A stretch of 64,000 bases of DNA. Origin: Bifidobacterium castoris (GTDB lineage: Bacteria; Actinomycetota; Actinomycetes; Actinomycetales; Bifidobacteriaceae). The stretch covers positions 372,001 through 436,000 of the forward strand of contig NZ_QXGI01000002.1 of assembly GCF_003952025.1 (NCBI RefSeq). The letters run 5' to 3'. The translations under genes were made by a program, and so were the position numbers. Under the pieces are notes generated by a model. The model was not told where the DNA came from. It did no database searches and worked only from the letters and a program-made list of their open reading frames with translations. Positions 57,726 through 64,000 of the stretch are shown in pieces (within the stretch, counting starts at the first letter, position 1; each line of letters begins with the position of its first letter).

Positions 57726-58343
57726 ATGACGGAACAGCGAATGAAAGTGGATGACGGGCCGGCGCCCGCGGAGTCGGAGGAGGCGCTCAAGTGCATGGCG
57801 CATCCGGCTCGCATGCGGCTGCTCGGCGCACTGCGGGTCGGTGGCGTGCAGACGGTCGGTGAGCTCAGCGCCGCCACCGGTGAGGCGCCGGGCGCGGTGA
57901 GTTACCATCTTGCGCAGCTCGCGAAAGTCGGGCTTGTCGAAAAAGCGGTGTCGCCAGATGGAGACAAACGCAAAAGCTACTGGAAATCATGCCATCATGC
58001 GACAAATGTGCGACCGGACAGTGCGGACGCAGACGTCATCGACGCGTTCAGCCGCACGGCGGCGCTCACCTACCAAATGGCGTATGAGCGGTTCCTCGAC
58101 GTGCTGCCCACACTGCCGCAGGAGTGGGAGCAGACGTGCGGTGCGAACGACCGCGTGCTGCGGCTCACCGCGGAGGAGACACGTGCGATGGTGGAAGACC
58201 TCAACGCGGTGATGCGCAAATGGGAACAGTTGAGCGATGCCCGCAGAGTGGCTATCGAACGTGACGCTGGCGCCGACGCAGACGACGATACCGCCGTTGA
58301 ACCGGTCGCCGTAGTGCAGCAGGTGTTCCGATGGGTGCCGTGA
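57726..58343 (+). CDS. ArsR family regulator
   Basis: A 205-residue winged-helix regulator. ALKCMAHPARMRLLGAL is the first helix block, AVSYHLAQLAKVGLVEKAV the recognition helix and wing. No Cys pair for arsenic or cadmium sensing (ELCVCDL-type) is present, so it is likely an ArsR-like repressor of another ligand; the C-terminal half (about 100 residues) is extended. AAAGGAG lies 5 nt before the ATG. It overlaps the MFS gene by 13 nt, and a palindromic operator covers its promoter, so it probably represses both. Confidence 0.88.
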   Translation: MTEQRMKVDDGPAPAESEEALKCMAHPARMRLLGALRVGGVQTVGELSAATGEAPGAVSYHLAQLAKVGLVEKAVSPDGDKRKSYWKSCHHATNVRPDSADADVIDAFSRTAALTYQMAYERFLDVLPTLPQEWEQTCGANDRVLRLTAEETRAMVEDLNAVMRKWEQLSDARRVAIERDAGADADDDTAVEPVAVVQQVFRWVP

Positions 58344-59608
58344 CCGAGGCGCCCGCCATGCGCCGCTCGTTCTGGCGCGCGCCGAATTACGCCGCTTGGT
58401 TCACCGCGGACACGGCATCCGCCGCAGGTGGGTCGCTCCGTGCGCTCGCCGTGAGCCTCGCCGGATACGCGGTCTCCGGGTCGACGGCCGCCGCAGGCTG
58501 GCTCGGCACTGCCGCGCTCATCGCGCAGCAGGCGGCGAGCGTGTTCGGCGGCACGTTCGTCGACCGCCATGAGCGTCGCACGCTGATCGTCGTCAACGCG
58601 GCGATCGGTGTGTGCGCATGGGGGAGTGTGGCGGCGCTGCTCGCGGCGCGCATGCTCACCTACCCGCTGCTGCTCGTGATTGCCACGCTTGGTTCTGCGG
58701 TCAGCGGCTTTCTTGGTAGTGCGACCGACGCGATGCTCCGCTCGATCATCGGCGTGCGCGACTACCCGAAAGCGCTCAGTCTCAACCGCGGGCGCGATGC
58801 GACAATCAACATCGCCGGCAATCCCGTCGGCGGATTCCTCTACGGCGTCGCGCCCTGGTTGCCGTTTCTTGTGACGGCGTGCCTGTATGCGCTTTCCGGT
58901 GCGGCCGCGCGGCGCATACGCACGCCGCGTAAGGCGCATGCGCCCGCCACGCGGCCGTCGTTCTTCGGCGACTTTGTGGGTGGATGGTCGTGGTCGCTGC
59001 GCAAACCGCTGCTTGTGACGGTCATGATTGCGGCGGCGGTGCTCAATTATGGTGTCAACGGCGTCGAATATGCGATTCAGCTGCATCTGATGCAGCTCAA
59101 CACGAATGCGACGCTCATCGGCGCCATAGGCAGCGGCATCGCCGCGATGATGCTCGTCGGCGCATTCACCGCCGCGCGGTTGAGCGACCGCGTGCCGGTC
59201 GGCGGCTGTATATGCGCCGGCTTCATATTCCTGTGCGCGTGCATCGCGCCCATGCTGTTCGCGTACGGACCTGGCGTATCGCGTGGCGCATCGTATGCGC
59301 TTGTGTTCGTGGCGAATTCGGTGATGGGCCTGCCGTTCCCGATCATCGATGCGCTGCTGCTCGGGTTTGTGTATGCGAAGGCTCCCACATCGATGCAGGG
59401 CAGAATCGCCGTCTCGCTCACGGTGCCTGCGCAGGCCCTCTCCGCATTCTCCAGTGCGAGCGCAGGCACACTGCTGCCCGCGCTGGGATTCCGCGGCACG
59501 GTCGCGGTGTTTCTTGCCGCGCTTGTGTGCTCCACCACGGTTGTGCTGTGCAGTGCGCGCATCCGCCGCATCCCGCGCGCCGACGGCTGGGACACGGCGG
59601 AACTGTAG
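58331..59608 (+). CDS. MFS efflux transporter
   Basis: A 425-residue major facilitator protein with about 12 hydrophobic helices; GGTFVDRHERRTLI fits the loop 2-3 motif. Together with the overlapping ArsR gene it resembles drug or metabolite efflux operons that are switched on when the ligand releases the repressor. The start ATG lies inside the arsR end, so translation is coupled. GC content is slightly lower than in the core genes, and an AT-richer toxin-antitoxin pair follows, so this block may have been acquired. Confidence 0.86.
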   Translation: MGAVTEAPAMRRSFWRAPNYAAWFTADTASAAGGSLRALAVSLAGYAVSGSTAAAGWLGTAALIAQQAASVFGGTFVDRHERRTLIVVNAAIGVCAWGSVAALLAARMLTYPLLLVIATLGSAVSGFLGSATDAMLRSIIGVRDYPKALSLNRGRDATINIAGNPVGGFLYGVAPWLPFLVTACLYALSGAAARRIRTPRKAHAPATRPSFFGDFVGGWSWSLRKPLLVTVMIAAAVLNYGVNGVEYAIQLHLMQLNTNATLIGAIGSGIAAMMLVGAFTAARLSDRVPVGGCICAGFIFLCACIAPMLFAYGPGVSRGASYALVFVANSVMGLPFPIIDALLLGFVYAKAPTSMQGRIAVSLTVPAQALSAFSSASAGTLLPALGFRGTVAVFLAALVCSTTVVLCSARIRRIPRADGWDTAEL

Positions 59609-59617
59609 GTGGATGGC

Positions 59618-59941
59618 TTAATCGTCATGCATGCGCTTGGCGGCCTCTTGATATACATATCCATCGTCACGGATGTCGATCACGATGACAATCATCTGCG
59701 TGGCGGTGCGCTCCAATCGATATACCACGCGCACTCCGTCGTTGCGTAGCTTGATTTTCAATAAGCCGCTGAGGTCGCTGACATTGTGGTGTCCAAGGGG
59801 TTTGCCATAGCCGCCTTCCTATTGTGGGAGAGGATTGGTGGCGCCTTTACGAAGTGCTTTGTGGATGTGGCTTTTAGTCGGTTCTTTGATTTTGCGTAGA
59901 TCGCGAACAGCTTTATCGGTGAAGGTTATGGTCCAAGTCAT
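59618..59941 (-). pseudogene. relE: RelE/YoeB-like toxin interrupted by an amber codon
   Basis: The frame reads MTWTITFTDKAVRDLRKIKE... to codon 40, then TAG at codon 41 (59819-59821), then continues in the same frame EGGYGKPLGHHNVSDLSGLL and ends IRDDGYVYQEAAKRMHDD at TAA. Apart from the single stop the 107-residue product is a complete RelE/ParE-type mRNA interferase (the LKIKLRNDGVRVVYRLER segment is typical). It overlaps the antitoxin start by 4 nt (ATGA). The DNA is much less GC-rich than the surroundings, so the pair was probably acquired. Likely an inactivated toxin, unless the amber is suppressed. Confidence 0.8.
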
Positions 59942-60255
59942 TCGAATTCTGGTTCGTATCCATCATCAACGGGTCGATAATCCTCTCCGAAGGCTTCGTC
60001 CATGGTGTACCGCTTGCCGTTGTCGTGCTCCACACGATCTTTTGCGAGTATGTACAGCTCGTAGTCTTCTGCGATCTCGAGCAGACGCGTATAGTCCTCT
60101 GGTGTGATGATGACCGCCGCGGGTTTGTTGTTGCGCATGATAATGGCCGGTTGGTCGTTCTTCACTGCATTGATGGTTCGGCTTGCGCCTCCATGGTTCA
60201 GTGTGGAAATCGGAACAATACTGTCGAGCAGATGGGACGTTTTCAAGATGCTCAC
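59938..60255 (-). CDS. yefM: Phd/YefM family antitoxin
   Basis: A 105-residue antitoxin. The N-terminal half (SHLLDSIVPISTLNHGGASRTINAVKN then PAIIMRNNKPAAVIITPEDY) is the Phd/YefM DNA-binding and repressor fold; the acidic C-terminus wraps the toxin. The start is GTG with a weak site; TATACT lies about 35 nt upstream as a probable -10. It overlaps the broken toxin by 4 nt. If the toxin is inactive, the antitoxin may persist only as a repressor or as protection against similar toxins. Confidence 0.88.
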   Translation of the reverse strand: MSILKTSHLLDSIVPISTLNHGGASRTINAVKNDQPAIIMRNNKPAAVIITPEDYTRLLEIAEDYELYILAKDRVEHDNGKRYTMDEAFGEDYRPVDDGYEPEFE

Positions 60256-60349
60256 CCCTTTTCCATATGCCTAGTATACAGATTGTGCTACCAATTCGTA
60301 TTCCATAAAAGAGATGATCACAATAGTGTCGCTGCGGGAATGAAGCAAA

Positions 60350-60382
60350 CGGCGGCGCCCTCAGGCAGAGAGGGTGCCGCCG
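60350..60382 (-). terminator. Terminator of cysS
   Basis: A 13-bp stem with one G-T pair (60350-60362 with 60370-60382) lies 28 nt beyond the cysS stop. On the minus strand GTTTGCTTC follows, only moderately T-rich. Confidence 0.6.
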
Positions 60383-60410
60383 CTGTATGGTGCAGAAATG
60401 GTGTGTTCGG

Positions 60411-62048
60411 TCAGTCGAGGGACCAGGTCGAGCCGTTGGGGCCGTCTTCGATTGTGATGCCGAGGGCTGCAAGGTCGTCGCGGATCTTGTCCGCGGTCGC
60501 GAAGTCCTTCGCCTTGCGGGCGGCGGTGCGTGCCTCGAGCTGCGCGTCGATCAACGCGTCGAGCGTCGCGCGCGCCTTGTCGTCACCGCCGTCGATCCAC
60601 GGTTCGGCGAGCGGGTCGAGGCCGAGCGTATCGAGCATCGCGCGCACGTTGACGAGCGCCGTGCGCAGCGCGTCGCGCTTATGGCCGTCGGCGTCGAGAT
60701 CGGCGATCAACGTGTTTCCGGCGCGCAGCTGCGTGAAGATGGCGGCGGTTGCACGTGAAACATTGATGTCGTCGTTCATTGCGGCGACGAAGTCCACCGG
60801 CAGCTCGTCGGCGGTCACGGACGTGATCTCGTCGCGCGACGGCTGCTCGCCGAGCGCGTCGCCGGCGTGCTCGATGAAGTTCATGACGCGGTCGTAGGCG
60901 GCCTGCGCCTCGGCGAGCGTCTGATCGGACCACTCGAGCATCGAACGGTACTGGACCGAGCCGAGCGCATAGCGCACGACCCATGCGGAGTGCTCGGCGA
61001 GCACGACCGGCACCGAAAGGCCGTTGCCGAGCGACTTGCTCATCTTCTCGCCCTTCGCCGTCACCCACGCCGAATGCATCCAGCGGTTCGCAGTGCGGTA
61101 GCCGGCGGCGCGCGTCTGCGCCATCTCGTTCTCATGGTGCGGGAAGCGCAGGTCGAGCCCGCCGCCGTGGATGTCGAACATGCCGTCGAGGTAGCGGTAG
61201 CTCATCGCCGAGCATTCGATATGCCAGCCGGGGCGTCCGGTGCCGAACGGCGTCTTCCAGCGCGCGTCGGCGGGGTCGGTCGGCTTCGGACGCTTCCACA
61301 GCGCGAAATCGCGCGGGTCGCGCTTGTCTTCGGACAGGTCGGCCGGATCGACCGGGTTGTACTTGTCCTCGCCGGTCATGTCGACCGACGGCCCCATGCG
61401 GTCGGCGACGGCGGCTGCCTCGTCGACCTCGGTCGTCTGCTTCTGGTGCGTCAGCTCGCCGTAGTGCGGCCACGACGCGACGTCGAAGTAGACGTCGCCG
61501 GTCAGCTCGCCGCGCTCGTCGCGGATGACGTAGGCGTGGCCGTTGTCGATGATGCGCTCGATCAGATGGATCATGTCCATGATGTGACCGGTCGCGCGCG
61601 GTTCGTAGGTCGGCGGCAGGACGCCGAGCCTGTTGTACGCGTCGGTGAACTCCTGCTCGTAGTGGTAGGCGCGCGCCCACCAGCGCTGGCCGGCGGCGGC
61701 CGCCTTGTCGAGGATCTTGTCGTCGATGTCGGTGACGTTGCGGATGAACGTGACACGGTAGCCGAGCTTGAGGAACCAGCGGCGGATGACGTCGAAGGCG
61801 ACGCCGGCGCGGATGTGGCCGATGTGCGGCGAGCTCTGCACCGTCGCGCCGCATACGTAGATGCCCACGTTGCCCGGTCGGATCGGCTCGAAACGGCTGA
61901 TCGCATGCGACGCCGTGTCGTAGAGCCTCAGGTCGACGGCCGCGTTCGCGACGCCGCCGTCGCCGGCCATCAGCGTCTCGGTGAACTGCGGGTCCTGAAA
62001 AGTGCCGGAAGTATTGGCATTGCTTGCTTCGTGGGAATGCTCGGTCAT
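60411..62048 (-). CDS. cysS: Cysteinyl-tRNA synthetase
   Basis: Class I synthetase charging tRNA-Cys. [22 protein letters not shown] holds the zinc-binding Cys and the HIGH motif, [17 protein letters not shown] supplies further zinc ligands, and [12 protein letters not shown] is the KMSKS loop. It is 545 aa. The N-terminus has an extension of about 30 residues before the core. I chose the ATG at 62048, where TACGCT ends 6 nt upstream and no ribosome site exists. The open frame runs 32 codons further without similarity. Confidence 0.94.
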   Translation of the reverse strand: MTEHSHEASNANTSGTFQDPQFTETLMAGDGGVANAAVDLRLYDTASHAISRFEPIRPGNVGIYVCGATVQSSPHIGHIRAGVAFDVIRRWFLKLGYRVTFIRNVTDIDDKILDKAAAAGQRWWARAYHYEQEFTDAYNRLGVLPPTYEPRATGHIMDMIHLIERIIDNGHAYVIRDERGELTGDVYFDVASWPHYGELTHQKQTTEVDEAAAVADRMGPSVDMTGEDKYNPVDPADLSEDKRDPRDFALWKRPKPTDPADARWKTPFGTGRPGWHIECSAMSYRYLDGMFDIHGGGLDLRFPHHENEMAQTRAAGYRTANRWMHSAWVTAKGEKMSKSLGNGLSVPVVLAEHSAWVVRYALGSVQYRSMLEWSDQTLAEAQAAYDRVMNFIEHAGDALGEQPSRDEITSVTADELPVDFVAAMNDDINVSRATAAIFTQLRAGNTLIADLDADGHKRDALRTALVNVRAMLDTLGLDPLAEPWIDGGDDKARATLDALIDAQLEARTAARKAKDFATADKIRDDLAALGITIEDGPNGSTWSLD

Positions 62049-62134
62049 GGTTCGAGCGTATTGCGTTTTGTAGACAAGCGGCATGCGGGCGCGGACGGGC
62101 GTCAGACAACCTCCGGTGAAGGTATCTCGGCCGG

Positions 62135-62229
62135 GAAGGAGCATTTTCTCCGTTATGGGCAGGTATACCGCCCGAACAGGGCCAACTGCCGGCAGGTATA
62201 CCCGGCGCCTCCGGAGAAAATGCTCCTTC
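62135..62229. repeat. 18-bp inverted repeat enclosing two GGTATACC palindromes
   Basis: Arms GAAGGAGCATTTTCTCCG (62135-62152) and its perfect complement (62212-62229) flank 59 nt. Inside, GGCAGGTATACC occurs twice about 32 nt apart, each with the 8-bp palindrome GGTATACC. The arms themselves can fold (GGAG-N6-CTCC). It lies between the ABC-F gene and cysS. Confidence 0.7.
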
Positions 62230-62311
62230 TAAGCCGGGATGCCCTCGGATGACGTCCGAGAAGCGTCCGCGTGGCACCCTGGACCGTCCGAAGGAGCCAC
62301 GCAGACCACCG

Positions 62312-64000
62312 TCACTGGCCCATCTGTTCGGACAGGTCGAGCCATTCGGCCTCGAGGCCGTCCGATTCCGCCGTCAATGCCTGCAGCTGCCCGTTGAGTT
62401 CGTTGAGACCGGCATAGTCGCTTGGATTATGCGCCGCCATCTGCTGCTCAAGTGCCTCCTTCTGCGTTTCGAGCTTCTTGAGCTTGCGTTCGATCGCCGC
62501 GACGCGACGCGCCGCGTCCGCATACGCCTTGCCGCTGAGCTTCGGTTCGCTCGGCGCCGCGCCGGCGGCCGCATCCTCGTCCTTGACGGTGTCCACGTCG
62601 ACGGTCGGATCGGCCGCGCCCGCGGCCGTGTTCATGCCGAGCGGATCCTCGCCGCGGCGCAGCGCGTCGACGATGTCCAGATAATCCTGCACGCCGCCGG
62701 GCAGATGCCGGATCTTGCCGCCGATCAATGCGAACTGCTCGTCGGTGACGCGTTCGAGCAGATAGCGGTCGTGGCTGACGACGATGAGCGTGCCCGGCCA
62801 CGTGTCCAGCAGATCCTCCATGACGGCGAGCATGTCGGTGTCCAGATCGTTGCCCGGCTCGTCCATGATGAGCACGTTCGGCTCGTCGAGCAGGATCAGC
62901 AGCAGCTGCATGCGGCGCTTCTGGCCGCCGGACAGATCGCGGATCGGCGTCATCAGCTGCGCCGCCTCAAAGCCGAGCCGCTCCATCAGCTGCCCCGGCG
63001 TGACCTCCTTGCCGTCGACGATGTAGCTCGGCTTGTAGCGGCTGAGCACTTCCTTGACCTTGTACTTGCCGAGCTTCTCGAGTTCGTCGAGCCGCTGCGA
63101 AAGCACCGCGAACTTGACGGTCTTGCCGATGTTCACATGGCCGGCAGTCGGCGTCAACGTGCCGTCGAGGATCTTGAGCAGCGTCGATTTGCCGGCTCCG
63201 TTCGCGCCGACGATGCCGAAGCGGTCGCCCGGGCCGATCAGCCACGTCACGTCGTCGAGGATCTCGCGGCCGCTCACCGTCAGCTCGACGGCCGCCGACG
63301 TCACATCCGACGCCGTTTCGTCCTTCGTTTCGCCGCGCGTGCCGCGCAGCGCATTGATCTCGCCGGCCGGCTCACGGTGCGTGAGCCCATGCGCGGCGGC
63401 GACCTGCGCCGCACGCGAGCCGAAGGCCGACTTCAGGCGCGGGTCGTCGGCGTCGTCGACGGCGATCGTCACTTCGCCGAAGGCCTGCGGCTCGCTGACC
63501 ATCGGCTCGACGACATCCACCGTCGACGCCGACTTCGCGCTCGCCGCGAGCGCCGCCGCGTCCGGGTCGATGTCCGCGTACGCGCCCTGCTCGCGGTCGA
63601 AGATCTGCGTGACGTCCACGAGGTCGACGACCTGCTTGCCGAGCCGGGATGTCGCCATCTGCTTGAGCTCGAGCGTGTTGCGCATCGGCGGGACGTCGGC
63701 GATGAGTTCGCGTGCGGCCTTCACATGGAACTTCTGCTTCGTCGAGCGCGCGCGTGCGCCGCGCGACAGCCATGCGAGCTCCTTGCGCGCGAGGTTGCGG
63801 CGTTTCGTTTCGCGCACGTCGGCCTGACGGTCGCGTTCGACGCGCTGCAGCATGTATGCGCTGTAGCCGCCTTCGAAGGGTTCGATCTCGCCGTCATGCA
63901 CTTCCCACATCGATTCGCAGACCTCGTCGAGGAACCAGCGGTCGTGCGTGACGAGCAGCAGCGCGCCGGTGCCTTTCGGCCAGCGGTTCTTGAGATGTTC
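62312..64000 (-). CDS. ABC-F ATPase, 5' end cut by the window edge
   Basis: Soluble tandem ABC ATPase of the ABC-F group, members of which act on the ribosome (translation factors or antibiotic protection). At the window edge the end of the first domain is visible (LLLVTHDRWFLDEVC, the H-loop). After a linker of about 200 residues the second domain shows GANGAGKSTLLKIL (Walker A), DLSGGQKRRMQL (signature) and LIMDEPGNDLD (Walker B, where Gly replaces the usual Thr). The C-terminus is a coiled coil (IERKLKKLETQKEALEQQMAAH), as in Uup-like proteins. At least 562 residues are visible; the gene's start is outside the window. Confidence 0.92.
   Translation of the reverse strand, partial: EHLKNRWPKGTGALLLVTHDRWFLDEVCESMWEVHDGEIEPFEGGYSAYMLQRVERDRQADVRETKRRNLARKELAWLSRGARARSTKQKFHVKAARELIADVPPMRNTLELKQMATSRLGKQVVDLVDVTQIFDREQGAYADIDPDAAALAASAKSASTVDVVEPMVSEPQAFGEVTIAVDDADDPRLKSAFGSRAAQVAAAHGLTHREPAGEINALRGTRGETKDETASDVTSAAVELTVSGREILDDVTWLIGPGDRFGIVGANGAGKSTLLKILDGTLTPTAGHVNIGKTVKFAVLSQRLDELEKLGKYKVKEVLSRYKPSYIVDGKEVTPGQLMERLGFEAAQLMTPIRDLSGGQKRRMQLLLILLDEPNVLIMDEPGNDLDTDMLAVMEDLLDTWPGTLIVVSHDRYLLERVTDEQFALIGGKIRHLPGGVQDYLDIVDALRRGEDPLGMNTAAGAADPTVDVDTVKDEDAAAGAAPSEPKLSGKAYADAARRVAAIERKLKKLETQKEALEQQMAAHNPSDYAGLNELNGQLQALTAESDGLEAEWLDLSEQMGQ

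Overview
The window is GC-rich chromosomal DNA from an actinobacterium. Gene content and order point to Bifidobacterium: tmk-holB, paired C69 dipeptidases, a ~505-residue formate-tetrahydrofolate ligase, ndgR divergent from leuCD, plsC-gpsA followed by convergent ddl, rpsP-khpA-rimM-trmD, and a large GH2 beta-galactosidase. The species cannot be fixed from this window. Both edges cut genes: tmk lacks its 5' end and an ABC-F ATPase gene lacks its 5' end.

Layout. 1-6 kb: tmk, holB, a PEBP/YbhB-like protein and two tandem C69 dipeptidases. 6-9.3 kb: fhs, the broken tail of a sortase-anchored surface protein, a MIF-like tautomerase and a GtrA membrane protein. 9.3-17 kb: hairpin-rich spacer, an unknown protein, a histidine phosphatase, an MFS transporter, gltX, tRNA-Glu and tRNA-Gln under one strong promoter, and a metallophosphoesterase. 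17-22 kb: IclR regulator ndgR, leuCD, a stand-alone AsnC sensor domain and an NADH oxidase. 22-28 kb: murA, a 52-bp tandem repeat array, plsC, gpsA and ddl. 28-36 kb: envelope and regulatory genes (DUF4854, DUF4190, CPBP protease, MscS channel, TetR regulator, DUF2974 hydrolase, aminotransferase, CmpB-type membrane protein). 36-42.7 kb: two adjacent 877-residue paralogues of unknown function and a PfkB-fold protein lacking the usual catalytic Asp. 43-49.4 kb: rpmB, recG, rsmD and the rpsP-khpA-rimM-trmD operon. 49.6-57.3 kb: lacZ, an endonuclease/exonuclease/phosphatase-fold protein, ffh and a cation efflux protein. 57.3-60.3 kb: a 53-bp-period repeat with a 45-bp palindrome, an ArsR-MFS operon, and a YefM/RelE toxin-antitoxin pair whose toxin carries an in-frame amber codon. 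60.4-64 kb: cysS, a long inverted-repeat element and the ABC-F gene.

Functional themes are cell-wall precursor and phospholipid supply (murA, ddl, plsC, gpsA), translation and tRNA modification (gltX, cysS, rpmB, rpsP, rimM, trmD, rsmD, ffh, two tRNAs), leucine biosynthesis under a local regulator, and lactose use.

Three patterns stand out beyond the genes. (1) At least ten genes have a -10-like hexamer only 6-8 nt before the start codon and no Shine-Dalgarno sequence, which suggests leaderless mRNAs. (2) Several spacers hold tandem arrays of unrelated sequence that share a 51-54 bp period, close to five helical turns; the two best ones have a small dyad in every unit. (3) The ndgR, leuC and lacZ promoter regions share a motif that may be an NdgR/LtbR-type operator, which would tie lactose use to amino-acid status.
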